Shown here one piece after another: positions 7,336 to 15,783 of a stretch of DNA of 39,986 bases. The notes below the pieces were generated by a model that saw nothing but the letters and a program-made list of their open reading frames with translations, did no database searches and was not told where the DNA came from. The stretch spans positions 1 to 39,986 of the forward strand of contig JAFUXH010000044.1 of assembly GCA_017470945.1 (NCBI GenBank), read 5' to 3'. The DNA comes from Clostridia bacterium (GTDB taxonomy: Bacteria > Bacillota > Clostridia > Christensenellales > Aristaeellaceae). Made by a program: the position numbers and the translations under genes. The stretch's first letter is position 1, and each line of letters starts with the position of its first letter.

Positions 7336-8638
7336 CTGGAACAAGCCCCCTATCAGAGACGCCTATAAGCCTGTTCCACAGGCATTTGATCAGGCCGTTT
7401 CCGCGACCCTTCAATCCCTCCAAAGAGATGATGAAAACAACCCAAAAGTAAAACGCGCTTGCTTTTTCTTGGGCATGACCAGACGCATGGTTGTTTTGCC
7501 CATCCTCTGCGTTTTGCTGGTTGGGATGACAGTTGCTTACGCCATGACCCGGCCTGCCATTCTGAATTGGCTGCTTGGATATGGAAACGCCAATCCATTC
7601 CTGGAGCAATCAGCACAGAACATCACAGCGGAAAACAGCGCCGACCATATTACCGCCAGGATCAACGGCGTTGTATATGACGGCTATCAATTTGCTTTTT
7701 CCTATGAGCTGGAAAATGACCAGCCTGACCAGCCTGCCATGGTGGTGCTTGATGGCAGCGTGCTTGTCAATGGACAAACGCTTGGTTTGAACGCCAGCAT
7801 GTATGACCCGAAACTCGTTCCCGATACGCGTCAGGATATCCTGCCCGTCCGCAGAAATCCTACGGATGGCGGCGCCTGGAGCCTGCCGATCCGTCAGGAA
7901 CTGAGCGGAAACGTGACCTGCGAAGTCACATTCATGATTTATCGCCCCATCAAGGGATTCGTCGTTGTGTCTGATCCAGAGGACGCTATCTATCATCTGG
8001 ATGCATATGACGCCGATGAGCAAGCCGAAATTCTGGATGCCTGGAGCACACTGCGAAGCTTCAAAAATACCATCATTGCTGATCGTACGGATAACGACGT
8101 GGAAAGATGGTCTCGGGACGACTACACGGTCATTGATTCCAACGGGTGGGCGTATATGAGCGAACGGGACATTGGCAAGGAATGGGGCGAGGCAAACCTG
8201 TTCAATCTGCGGGAAACCGCCCGGATTCCCGTGACGTTCACATTCAACACGGATATGGCTGTCGTCTATGATTTCTCCGATGTTGAGGACGTTGCGCTTT
8301 CGGACTGCACGGTGCATATCCATCGCCTGCGCTTTTCTCCGCTCACCACGGTTGTGGATATCAGCTTGATTCCCAAGGAGAACAGCAAGGCGGCGGCGCA
8401 GGAATTGGCAAAGCGTTATGGCCCAATCGACCTGCTGGACGAAAACGGTGCGCCCTTGATCTATGCGGATATGGACTATGAGTTCAGCCCCAATCCGTGG
8501 GCAACGGAGCAGTGGAAAGATAACGAAGGCTGGGCCTGCACGTACAGCATAGAAATGCCTGGATTGGAAGCGTGGCCTGAAAGCATTGGCATCATCACGG
8601 ATCAGGGAGAACTTCTCCGCGTGAAAATAAACAAGTAA
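7325..8638 (+). CDS. DUF4179-type membrane protein, probable anti-sigma factor
   Basis: This 437-aa protein has a cytoplasmic N-terminus (1-55), one transmembrane segment (about 57-75, MVVLPILCVLLVGMTVAYAM) and a large extracellular region. The segment after the membrane helix (about 78-190, GYGNANPFLEQSAQNITAENSADHITARI...) is typical of DUF4179 proteins, which are encoded directly after ECF sigma factors and serve as their membrane anti-sigma regulators. It should hold the sigma factor at the membrane until an envelope signal is sensed. Synonymous base use is less GC-biased than in the flanking floA and prfC regions, so the pair may have been acquired. Confidence 0.82.
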   Translation: MKRDWNKPPIRDAYKPVPQAFDQAVSATLQSLQRDDENNPKVKRACFFLGMTRRMVVLPILCVLLVGMTVAYAMTRPAILNWLLGYGNANPFLEQSAQNITAENSADHITARINGVVYDGYQFAFSYELENDQPDQPAMVVLDGSVLVNGQTLGLNASMYDPKLVPDTRQDILPVRRNPTDGGAWSLPIRQELSGNVTCEVTFMIYRPIKGFVVVSDPEDAIYHLDAYDADEQAEILDAWSTLRSFKNTIIADRTDNDVERWSRDDYTVIDSNGWAYMSERDIGKEWGEANLFNLRETARIPVTFTFNTDMAVVYDFSDVEDVALSDCTVHIHRLRFSPLTTVVDISLIPKENSKAAAQELAKRYGPIDLLDENGAPLIYADMDYEFSPNPWATEQWKDNEGWACTYSIEMPGLEAWPESIGIITDQGELLRVKINK

Positions 8639-8646
8639 AGCATTCC

Positions 8647-8904
8647 GTGCTGTTTGAGGTCACTGTAACCCAATCCGGCCAGTTGATGCTCACCGTGAAC
8701 GGCGCGGATTTGCCCTATACGGTGGTTGGGCGGGATACCGGTACCGACCAAATCGTCGGCATGGCCATCGTGGAAACCACATCGGTCAATTCTCTATTGA
8801 CGGTGCGCAATCCCGCCGGGAATTCTACCGCGCTGATCATCACGCCGCTGCCCGGCGGAACACGGCTTGTGTCAGCGCATCTGTTGATCACGCACATCGG
8901 CTGA
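8647..8904 (+). pseudogene. Orphan C-terminal fragment of a BclA-like collagen/exosporium protein
   Basis: The 85-residue open stretch (LTVNGADLPYTVVGRDTG, IVGMAIVETTSVNSLLTVRN, NSTALIITPLPGGT) resembles the C-terminal BclA-type trimerisation domain at the end of collagen-like surface and exosporium glycoproteins. Nothing upstream encodes Gly-X-Y repeats or a signal peptide; the frame simply begins after the DUF4179 stop, without a convincing start codon or ribosome binding site. It is best read as the remaining 3' end of a lost gene, possibly joined here by deletion or recombination. Confidence 0.7.
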
Positions 8905-9312
8905 ACGGGCATGTTTCATGCCATTTGCCTTCTTGCAATATTGCCGTGCCGCCAAAGCTTGGCCTTTTTCCGGCACAATGCATTTCCTCAAAACAACAAC
9001 AGCCGCTGGCATGGTCTGTACGATCATACCAACGGCTGCTTCGTTTACAGGGAATAAGCCGGCGTTTCGGCGAATGCGCCAACGGCCCCAGCAACAAACC
9101 TGTGCTTGAGGATGGCGCGCGGCTCACCGTTTTGACGGCGTCCAATACCAGCGCCATGATATGGATATCACGCAGGCGGCATTCCCTTTCCGCATGATGC
9201 CGGGTGCCGGTTTAGGTGGAACGCGCGTAATGATTCATCCAGGATCATTATTGCCACCCGCTGATGGGCCCGCACAGCGGCAAAATACCCATGTTTTCAA
9301 TGTGAATGGATC
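8905..9312. other. Gene-free stretch, probably decayed coding DNA
   Basis: No intact gene is seen. Short coding-like pieces occur in different + frames, for example SRWHGLYDHTNGCFVYRE (about 9001-9052, ending at a stop) and GPSNKPVLEDGARLTVLT (about 9080-9135), as expected for a frameshifted remnant. I do not recognise the parent family. The region bridges the BclA remnant and the stop codon of prfC, and no terminator for prfC is obvious in it. Confidence 0.4.
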
Positions 9313-10911
9313 TTATTTTTCAATCGTTCTGGGGGCGATATCGGCCAGCGTCAGGCCCTTGTTCTTTTCCTGGGCCAGGCGGATGCTCCAATCGTTCTCA
9401 AAGAACAGCACCGGCCTTTCCTCCCCGTCGAAGCCCCGGGCGGTGGTGGAGGTCAGCTGCAATTGATCGGCGGGGGCCGGGCTGTCGATGATCCAGCGCA
9501 CGAAGCGGTAGCCCAGCCGATCCATCACCAGATCCACGCCGTATTCGCTTTTCAGCCGGTAGGTCAGCACGTCGAACTGCAATTCACCCACTACGCCGAC
9601 GATGAATTCCTCCAGCCCCGTTTCGTTGCGGCGGAAGGTTTGGATCGCGCCTTCCTCGCTGAGCTGGTTGATGCCCTTGACGAACTGCTTGCGCTTCATG
9701 GAATCCAGGGGCCGCACCCGGGCAAATCGCTCCGGCGCGAACACGGGGATCTTTTCAAATTTGATTTTCCGCCCGGTGCACAAGGTGTCTCCCAGGCGGT
9801 ACACCCCGGGATCGAACAAGCCGATGATATCGCCGGGGTAAGCGTTTTCGATGCCCTCCCGCTCGTCGGCCATGAATTGCTGGGGCTGCTTCACCTGCAG
9901 TTCCTTGCCCGTGCCGGAGTGCCACACCGTCATGCCCTTGTGGAACACGCCGCTGACCACCCGCAAAAACGCCAGGCGATCCCGATGGGCGGGGTTCATA
10001 TTGGCCTGAATTTTGAAAATGAAGCCGGAGAAATCCTCATCCTCGGGCTCGATCAGGCCCTGGTCGCTTTCCCGGGGCAGGGGGCGCTCAGTGTAGCGCA
10101 GGAAGCGATACAGGAAAGGCTCCACGCCGAAATTGGTCACGGCGCTGCCAAAGAACATGGGGGTCAATTCCCCCTTGCGCACCGCCTCCAGGTCGAAGGG
10201 GTCCCCCGCCTCGTCCAGCAGCTCGATCTCGTCGGCCAGGCGGGTGCGGTAATGCTTGTCCAGCGCCGTTTCGATGGCGGGATCGTCGATGCCGATCACC
10301 GTTTTGCCGGCCTTGGTTTTGCCGTGGTCGCCGCCGAAATACAATTCCACGTTCTTTTCATCCCGGTGGTACACGCCCTGGAAATCCCCATCCACGCCGA
10401 TGGGCCAATTGATGGGGCAGGCCCGCACGCCCAGCACCTGCTCGATCTCCTCCATCAGCGCGAAGGGATCCTTGGCCGCCCGGTCCATTTTGTTGACGAA
10501 CGTGAAAATGGGGATGCCCCGCATGCGGCACACCTTAAACAGCTTCACCGTTTGCTCTTCCACGCCCTTGGCGGCGTCGATCAGCATCACGGCGCTGTCC
10601 GCCGCCACCAGAACGCGGTAAGTATCCTCGGAAAAATCCTGGTGGCCGGGGGTATCCAGGATGTTGATGTGGTACCCGTCAAATTCAAACTGCATGGCGC
10701 TGCTGGTGACCGAAATGCCGCGCTGCTTTTCGATTTCCATCCAGTCGGACGTGGCGTGGCGCTCCGCCCGGCGGGCCTTCACGCTGCCGGCCTGCCGAAT
10801 GGCCCCGCCGTACAGCAGCAGCTTTTCCGTCAGGGTGGTTTTGCCGGCGTCGGGGTGGCTGATGATGGCGAAGGTGCGCCGGCAGGCCACCTCCTGTTTC
10901 AAATCGGGCAT
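9313..10911 (-). CDS. prfC: Peptide chain release factor 3
   Basis: This 532-aa GTPase removes RF1 and RF2 from the ribosome after translation termination. GTPase motifs are clear: ISHPDAGKTT (G1, about 17-26), the switch region with ERHATSDWMEIEKQRGISVT split over residues 50-69, DTPGH (G3) and NKMD (G4). The C-terminal half has EF-G/RF3 domains II and III (GFIFKIQANMNPAHRDR and RNETGLEEFIVGVVGELQF). The SDWMEIE motif distinguishes RF3 from EF-G. Length is normal for RF3 (about 530). GGAGGAAG precedes the ATG at 10911. It is divergent from the ABC exporter operon. Confidence 0.96.
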   Translation of the reverse strand: MPDLKQEVACRRTFAIISHPDAGKTTLTEKLLLYGGAIRQAGSVKARRAERHATSDWMEIEKQRGISVTSSAMQFEFDGYHINILDTPGHQDFSEDTYRVLVAADSAVMLIDAAKGVEEQTVKLFKVCRMRGIPIFTFVNKMDRAAKDPFALMEEIEQVLGVRACPINWPIGVDGDFQGVYHRDEKNVELYFGGDHGKTKAGKTVIGIDDPAIETALDKHYRTRLADEIELLDEAGDPFDLEAVRKGELTPMFFGSAVTNFGVEPFLYRFLRYTERPLPRESDQGLIEPEDEDFSGFIFKIQANMNPAHRDRLAFLRVVSGVFHKGMTVWHSGTGKELQVKQPQQFMADEREGIENAYPGDIIGLFDPGVYRLGDTLCTGRKIKFEKIPVFAPERFARVRPLDSMKRKQFVKGINQLSEEGAIQTFRRNETGLEEFIVGVVGELQFDVLTYRLKSEYGVDLVMDRLGYRFVRWIIDSPAPADQLQLTSTTARGFDGEERPVLFFENDWSIRLAQEKNKGLTLADIAPRTIEK

Positions 10912-11004
10912 GGTTTCTTCCTCCTCAAACGTATTTTACGGTCTGCCGAGGAATCACATCAAGGCCGCATGGCTGTAACCCCCTCAAATCAACATAAACA
11001 ATTT

Positions 11005-11035
11005 ATTATACACCCCTGCCCCGGGGAATTGTCAA
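11005..11035 (-). promoter_or_regulatory. Probable promoter of prfC
   Basis: On the - strand TTGACA (11030-11035) and TATAAT (11005-11010) are both consensus, but the spacer is 19 bp, longer than ideal, which may lower its strength. The leader to prfC is about 85 nt. Confidence 0.6.
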
Positions 11036-11075
11036 TCATTTTCCGCAAAAACGCCGAAAAAACCATTGAAAAGCC

Positions 11076-11105
11076 TTGACAGGCCACGCCGGCATGGGCT
11101 AAAAT
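11076..11105 (+). promoter_or_regulatory. Probable promoter of the ABC-2 exporter operon
   Basis: TTGACA (11076-11081) and TAAAAT (11100-11105) are separated by 18 bp, 44 bp before the ATPase start codon. Confidence 0.65.
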
Positions 11106-11149
11106 AAATGTCCTTTTGTTTTGCTTCGTTGACCGATTCGGAGGAACAC

Positions 11150-12115
11150 ATGCCTTACATTGCCGTGGAAAACCTGACGAAAACCTTCACTGTGCGCAAA
11201 AAACGGGAAAAATGGCGCCTGCTGCGGGAAAAAACCGCCGTGCAGGCCCTGAAGGGCGTATCCTTTTCCGTGGAGCGGGGCGAATTGGTTGGCTACATCG
11301 GCCCCAACGGCGCGGGAAAATCCACTACGGTCAAGATCCTTTCCGGCATCCTGACGCCGGATGGGGGCCAGGCCCTGGTGGGCGGCATGGTGCCCTGGCA
11401 GCAGCGGGCCGAGCATGTGCGCCGCATCGGCGTGGTGTTCGGCCAGCGCAGCCAACTGTGGTGGGACGTGCCCATTGCCGACAGCTTTTCCCTGCTCAGG
11501 GATATCTACCGGGTGCCCGCCGCCCAGCACGAAAAACGGCTGAAGGAGCTGACGGAAGCACTGGACCTGGGCGGCATCCTGCGCACGCCCCTGCGGCTGC
11601 TCAGCCTGGGCCAGCGCATGCGGGCGGAGCTGTGCGGCTCCCTGCTGCACAGCCCGGAACTGCTGTTCCTGGACGAGCCCACCATCGGCCTGGACGCGGT
11701 GAGCAAATTGGCCCTGCGGGAATTTTTGCAGCGGGAAAACCGGCAATACGGCACCACCATCCTGCTGACCACCCACGATATGGAGGATATCGCCGCCCTG
11801 TGCCCCCGGGTGATGGTGCTGGGCCACGGCAGCAAATTGTTCGACGGCCGCCTGCCCGATCTGCTGGCCCGCTATGATACCCAGCGGGTGATTACCGTGC
11901 AGTATGACGGCGACGCTCCCCTGCCGCCGCTGCCCGCCGGGTGCGTATGCGCGCGGGAAGGCGCGGGCTATCACATCGTGTATTCCACCCAGGCGGTGCC
12001 CACCGCCCAGGTGCTTTCCCTGCTGCAGGGCGCCGGGCCCATCCGGGAATTGACCGCCCAGCCACAAAACATCGATCACCTGATCGCCGCCATGTACCGG
12101 GAGATGGATCTATGA
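11150..12115 (+). CDS. ABC-2-type exporter, ATP-binding subunit
   Basis: This 321-aa protein contains Walker A GPNGAGKST, a Q-loop in VVFGQRSQLWWD, a signature motif LSLGQRMRAEL, Walker B LLFLDEPTIGLD and H-loop TTHDMED. The WW after the Q-loop and the QALKGVSF start are characteristic of the group whose ATPase is encoded with two ABC-2 permeases of about 265 aa. After about residue 240 there is a C-terminal accessory domain. The start follows CGGAGGA (11139-11145). It overlaps the first permease by 4 bp. Substrate unknown; this group exports hydrophobic drugs or lipids in some bacteria. Confidence 0.92.
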   Translation: MPYIAVENLTKTFTVRKKREKWRLLREKTAVQALKGVSFSVERGELVGYIGPNGAGKSTTVKILSGILTPDGGQALVGGMVPWQQRAEHVRRIGVVFGQRSQLWWDVPIADSFSLLRDIYRVPAAQHEKRLKELTEALDLGGILRTPLRLLSLGQRMRAELCGSLLHSPELLFLDEPTIGLDAVSKLALREFLQRENRQYGTTILLTTHDMEDIAALCPRVMVLGHGSKLFDGRLPDLLARYDTQRVITVQYDGDAPLPPLPAGCVCAREGAGYHIVYSTQAVPTAQVLSLLQGAGPIRELTAQPQNIDHLIAAMYREMDL

Positions 12116-12909
12116 AGCTGAACGCCTATTTTTCCGCCTTCCGCATGCGCTGGAAAATGGAATGGCAATACCGGGGCGCCGCCATCGGCGGGCTCCTGTG
12201 CCAAATGTTTTTCGGGCTGATCCTGGTGGCGCTTTACCGGGTGCTGTACGCCGGCGCGCCGCAGGACAGGCCCCTTGCTTCCGTGGTCACCTACGTGTGG
12301 CTGCAGCAGGCCTTTTTCCGCATGCTCACCGCCGCCGACAGCGACCTGACCGACAAGATCCGCACCGGAGACATCGCCTACGATCTATGCCGCCCGCTGC
12401 ACCTGTACGGCTATTATTACGTGCGCGTGATGGCGCAGAAAATGCTGGGCAGCCTGATGCGGGGCGTGCCCATGCTGACGATCGCCGCCCTGCTGCCGGC
12501 GGGCTGGGGCATGGCCGCCCCCGCCTCCCCCGGGGGGCTGGTCCTGGCGCTGCTGGGGCTGGGGCTGGGCCTGCTGTGCATGTGCGCCATTGAAAACATC
12601 ACCGTGGGCCTGACCATGCGCACCCTGGACCCCAAGGGCATCCAGGCCATGCTGAACCTGCTGATGATGATATTGGCCGGCAACATCCTGCCGCTGACGC
12701 TGTTCCCCGACCGGTGGCAGCGGGTGATCACCCTGCTGCCCTACGCCCAGATGCTGGATGCGCCCATCCGCCTGTACACCGGGGAATGGGCCCTGACCCA
12801 GGCCCCGCGGGTGCTGCTGACCCAGGCCGTTTGGGCGGTGATCCTGGCCGCCCTGGGGATGAGCCTGTGGCGGCAAAACCAAAAACGCCTGATCGTGCAG
12901 GGAGGATAA
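12112..12909 (+). CDS. ABC-2-type exporter, permease subunit 1
   Basis: This 265-aa integral membrane protein has about six hydrophobic segments, an N-terminal cytoplasmic stretch (YFSAFRMRWKMEWQYR), and a late conserved block with ILPLTLFPDRWQRVITLLPYAQ, as in ABC-2 permeases of the two-permease type. It starts with ATG overlapping the ATPase stop (ATGA) and ends 3 bp before the second permease, so the three genes form a tight operon. The two different permeases probably form a heterodimer with the ATPase. Confidence 0.87.
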   Translation: MKLNAYFSAFRMRWKMEWQYRGAAIGGLLCQMFFGLILVALYRVLYAGAPQDRPLASVVTYVWLQQAFFRMLTAADSDLTDKIRTGDIAYDLCRPLHLYGYYYVRVMAQKMLGSLMRGVPMLTIAALLPAGWGMAAPASPGGLVLALLGLGLGLLCMCAIENITVGLTMRTLDPKGIQAMLNLLMMILAGNILPLTLFPDRWQRVITLLPYAQMLDAPIRLYTGEWALTQAPRVLLTQAVWAVILAALGMSLWRQNQKRLIVQGG

Positions 12910-12912
12910 ACC

Positions 12913-13713
12913 GTGGATACCGTCAAATTATATCTTCGTTCCATGGCCATGCTGCTGAAAAGCCAAATGCAGTATCCCGCCTCCTTCGTGATGCAGACCA
13001 TCGCCCAATTGGTAATGGAGGGCGGGGAATTCCTGGCGGTGATCCTGATCGTGGATCGGTTCGGGCATTTGAACCAGTGGACGCCCGGCAATCTGTTTTT
13101 CTTTTTCGGCATGATGTCGGTCACCTTTTACCTGACCGAGTGCTTCGGCCGGGGCGTCACCGGGGCCTTCTCGTCGATGGTGCGCATGGGCCAGCTGGAC
13201 ACGCTGCTCCTTCGCCCCCGGGGCGTGCTGACCCAGGTGCTGTGCAGCGCCATCGATCCCCGGCGGATCACCTGCATCGCCGTGGGCGTGGCTGCGCTGA
13301 CCCTGGGCAGCCGCCAATCCCAGGTGGTATGGACGGTGCCGAAGGCCCTCCTCCTGCTGGAAAGCATCCTGATGGGCGGGCTGATGATCCTGGGCCTGTT
13401 TTTGCTGGAAGCCATTTTCAGCATCTACAGCGTGAAATCGGTGGAGGCGGTCAACGCCATCACCTACGGCGGCCGCAGCGCCTGCCAGTACCCAATCGAC
13501 GTCTACCCCCGCCCCCTGCGGGTGCTGTTTACCGTGGTGGCCCCCTTCGCCCTGACGCTGCACGCCCCCGCCGCCTACATCCTGGGTAAGCCCCTGCACG
13601 GCTGGCCGGGCTGGGCCGCTTTCGTATCCCCGCTGAGCGGGGCGGTCACCTTTCTGCTGATGTATTGCTTCTTCACCCGCGCCTTGCGCCATTACCGTTC
13701 CACAGGGAGCTGA
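12913..13713 (+). CDS. ABC-2-type exporter, permease subunit 2
   Basis: This 266-aa membrane protein is homologous in layout to the preceding permease: an N-terminal YLRSMAMLLKSQMQYPASF, several transmembrane helices, FFFFGMMSVTFYLTE in the centre, and a late conserved region with YPIDVYPRPLRVLFTVVAPFAL, typical of this permease family. The start is GTG at 12913, placed by GGAGG at 12901-12905. RecO starts 4 bp after its stop, suggesting recO is read from the same transcript. Confidence 0.87.
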   Translation: MDTVKLYLRSMAMLLKSQMQYPASFVMQTIAQLVMEGGEFLAVILIVDRFGHLNQWTPGNLFFFFGMMSVTFYLTECFGRGVTGAFSSMVRMGQLDTLLLRPRGVLTQVLCSAIDPRRITCIAVGVAALTLGSRQSQVVWTVPKALLLLESILMGGLMILGLFLLEAIFSIYSVKSVEAVNAITYGGRSACQYPIDVYPRPLRVLFTVVAPFALTLHAPAAYILGKPLHGWPGWAAFVSPLSGAVTFLLMYCFFTRALRHYRSTGS

Positions 13714-13717
13714 GCCT

Positions 13718-14443
13718 ATGCCCGCCATCACCACCCAGGGAATCGTGCTGCGCCACGCCGATTATCGGGAGCACGACCGGATGCTGACCCTCCTGTCCCC
13801 CACCATGGGCCGCGTGGAGGCCCTGTGCCGGGGCTGCAAGCGCCCCCAAAGCCCCCTGTTGTCCGCCAGCGAATGGTTCGCCCTGGGGGAATACGTGCTC
13901 TACACCGGGAAGGGCCGCATGACCGTCACATCCTGCCATGTGACGGAAACCTTTTATCCCCTGCGCACGGATTACGACCGCTTGAAATACGCCACTTACC
14001 TGCTGGCCATTGCCGAAGCCGCGACCCAGCCCAACGAGCGGGCGGTGGAGCTGTTCACCCTGCTGGCCCGTTCCCTGTCGCGGCTGGCGTACACGGGAAA
14101 GGATCCCCGGGCCGTATCCGCGGCTTTCCTGCTGCATTTTTCCGCCATCAGCGGCTACCGCCCCCGGCTGAGCCACTGCGTGCGCTGCGGCAAGCCGGTG
14201 CCCGATGAAGCCATCCGCCTGATGGACGTAGAAAACGGCGGCCTGCTGTGCTCCGCCTGCGCCGAGGGCACGACCGCCGCCCAGTCGGTATCCCCCGGCC
14301 AGGTGCGCTGGATGCGAGATGTGCTGCAAAACGGCATCGACAAAACCACCCTGCCGGACGCCGACGCCCCCGGGGCCCTGCTGTCGGATTACGTGGAGCC
14401 CCGCCTGGAAAAAAAGCTGCGCCGGGACGGGCTGTGGAAATAA
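13718..14443 (+). CDS. recO: DNA repair protein RecO
   Basis: This 241-aa protein acts in the RecFOR pathway, loading RecA onto SSB-covered single-stranded DNA at gaps. The N-terminal OB fold is recognisable (TTQGIVLRHADYREHDRMLTLL, split over residues 5-26; then GRVEALCRGCKRP), followed by the helical domain, and a zinc site of two CxxC pairs: CVRCGK (about 150) and CSACAEG (about 178). Length is standard (about 240-260). The start ATG at 13718 follows AGGGAGC. It is placed unusually as the last gene of an ABC exporter transcript rather than near era or dgkA. Confidence 0.94.
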   Translation: MPAITTQGIVLRHADYREHDRMLTLLSPTMGRVEALCRGCKRPQSPLLSASEWFALGEYVLYTGKGRMTVTSCHVTETFYPLRTDYDRLKYATYLLAIAEAATQPNERAVELFTLLARSLSRLAYTGKDPRAVSAAFLLHFSAISGYRPRLSHCVRCGKPVPDEAIRLMDVENGGLLCSACAEGTTAAQSVSPGQVRWMRDVLQNGIDKTTLPDADAPGALLSDYVEPRLEKKLRRDGLWK

Positions 14444-14529
14444 CGCAAAAAAGCCGATATTGTACCACCGCTTTTAGCAAATCATGCGCAAAGCAACGCG
14501 ATAAAAAGGCGTCAAACGCCTTCATCCAC

Positions 14530-14632
14530 GTAGGGGCGGATATCATCCGCCCGATGAAATTTGTTGATATCACGATCCTTTCCGGCGTTTCTTCCGGCAT
14601 CGCTTTTTCGGGCGAATGGTATCCGCCCCTAC
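14530..14632. repeat. Inverted pair of the dispersed palindromic repeat
   Basis: One copy (14530-14553) is in the same orientation as those at 106 and 143; the other (14609-14632) is inverted. The pair encloses 55 bp with no gene, so a long hairpin could form from the two arms in addition to each palindrome's own hairpin. The arrangement resembles paired REP elements. The rest of 14444-14765 holds only this pair and the promoter of the next gene. Confidence 0.75.
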
Positions 14633-14709
14633 GGCGCGAGAATCAGCTTGATCGTATAAAACCATTTGTCCTATATTCAATCAGCTTTTTCGTGGCGGCC
14701 TGAATCGCC

Positions 14710-14738
14710 TTGACTTCCGAAAACCCCGTTGATATAAT
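14710..14738 (+). promoter_or_regulatory. SigA-type promoter of the secreted-protein gene
   Basis: TTGACT (14710-14715) and TATAAT (14733-14738) with a 17-bp spacer; AAAGGAGG follows at 14751-14758, just before the ATG. Confidence 0.85.
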
Positions 14739-14765
14739 ATTCCTATCTACAAAGGAGGCGATCCC

Positions 14766-15380
14766 ATGAAACGATGGTTTTCTGTTCTTCTGATCGGCAT
14801 CACGCTTTTCCTGATGGTCGGAGGCGCGTCAGCCCAGGCAGCCTCCACGAAGAAATTCGATCATACCGTCCTCAAGAACCTGAATGGATATGAATACGAT
14901 AAATTCGATAAAACCTGGACCTACTACCAGGTGTACGATCAAAAATACAGCGACGCCAACGTGTATATCGGCATTCAAATGGAAGGCGATAAAGACGGGA
15001 TCTCCTACGCGCCCATGCTGTATGTAAAAATCGTCGATCCCTTTACCGGCAAGCCCCTGCACACGGTGAAGGCCCTGGATATCCTGATCGACGACACCGT
15101 GTATTCATACAAAAAGATGCTGGAAGGAGACACCAGCTCTTCCGTTCTCCTGGGCAGGGACGGGCGGAACCTGGTCAAAGCCATCGCCAACAGCAAAAGC
15201 AATATCGACGTGAAAATCACGCTTGATTATTATTCGCTCACCTTGGAAATGACCCACAAAAAGCTCACCGAAAACCTGATCGCCATTTCAAAAAAGCTGA
15301 TTCATTTCAAGGTGTGGGATTACCTGAACTACGATACCGTGGATTTCTTTGAAGCCCTCTATCCGCTGATCACGGATTGA
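14766..15380 (+). CDS. Secreted protein of unknown function
   Basis: This 204-aa protein has a clear Sec signal peptide: positive MKR, a hydrophobic core (about 4-18) and a likely cleavage after GASAQA (about 22-26). There is no lipobox Cys, so it should be released or held non-covalently. The mature part is rich in Lys, Asp and Tyr with alternating beta-like segments (YVKIVDPFTGKPL, VKITLDYYSLTLEM) and no known motif. It is monocistronic, with its own promoter and a terminator. Function unknown. Confidence 0.75.
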   Translation: MKRWFSVLLIGITLFLMVGGASAQAASTKKFDHTVLKNLNGYEYDKFDKTWTYYQVYDQKYSDANVYIGIQMEGDKDGISYAPMLYVKIVDPFTGKPLHTVKALDILIDDTVYSYKKMLEGDTSSSVLLGRDGRNLVKAIANSKSNIDVKITLDYYSLTLEMTHKKLTENLIAISKKLIHFKVWDYLNYDTVDFFEALYPLITD

Positions 15381-15397
15381 CCGGGAAAAACGTATCG

Positions 15398-15444
15398 CCG
15401 GGCTGGCGCGAATGCTCGCATCGCTTCGCGTCAGCCCGGTTTTT
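15398..15444. terminator. Bidirectional terminator between convergent genes
   Basis: CCGGGCTGGCGCGAA (15398-15412) pairs with TTCGCGTCAGCCCGG (15425-15439) and is followed by TTTTTAT. It ends the secreted-protein gene and lies right at the 3' end of the convergent DUF3343 gene. Confidence 0.85.
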
Positions 15445-15718
15445 ATATCAGCCGCTCCACCATCGGTTTGCCGCCCGGGGTCCGGGTCACCCGGTAAAAG
15501 CCGATCAGGTTGCCGGGCCGGGTGCGCTGGTACACATCCAGCACGCTCTGGGTATCCCGCAGTTCAAAGCGGACGCTGAGCCCGCAGCCCACCGCCACAT
15601 CCTTGGGCGTGGAAATGACCTGGGATCGAATGCCCGCCCGGTTCAGTGCGCTGTCAAACCGCATCACCTGCTGGCGGGAACGAAAGGCGGCGATTCCGAA
15701 TATTTCCTGCATGGTCAT
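15443..15718 (-). CDS. DUF3343 protein (putative Se/S carrier-like)
   Basis: This 91-aa protein matches the small DUF3343 family: an N-terminal FGIAAFRSRQQVMRFDSALNR-type segment (split at about 6-26), RSQVISTPKDVAVGCGLSVRFEL with the central Cys in VGCGLS, and YRVTR near the end. The family is described as putative Se/S carrier-like and is often encoded next to cysteine-desulfurase-like enzymes, as here, where such a gene is divergent 65 bp away. GGGAGGAG precedes the ATG at 15718 (a second ATG at 15712 is possible). The longer open frame to 15856 has no protein-like content. Confidence 0.85.
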   Translation of the reverse strand: MTMQEIFGIAAFRSRQQVMRFDSALNRAGIRSQVISTPKDVAVGCGLSVRFELRDTQSVLDVYQRTRPGNLIGFYRVTRTPGGKPMVERLI

Positions 15719-15735
15719 GCTTCTCCTCCCTTCCT

Positions 15736-15748
15736 CATACATTGTATG
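15736..15748. promoter_or_regulatory. Palindrome in the divergent DUF3343/desulfurase promoter region
   Basis: CATACATTGTATG is a perfect 13-bp palindrome with a TACAAT box on the - strand, in the 65-bp gap between the divergent genes. It may hold a -10 box or a shared operator; no clear -35 is visible for either direction. Confidence 0.35.
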
Positions 15749-15783
15749 GCAAAGGGCCCATACCGGTGCAGGGAGGAAACGGC

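Noticed and set aside
9463-11079. Long + strand frame across prfC
   Set aside because: Antisense shadow; prfC has all GTPase motifs on the - strand.
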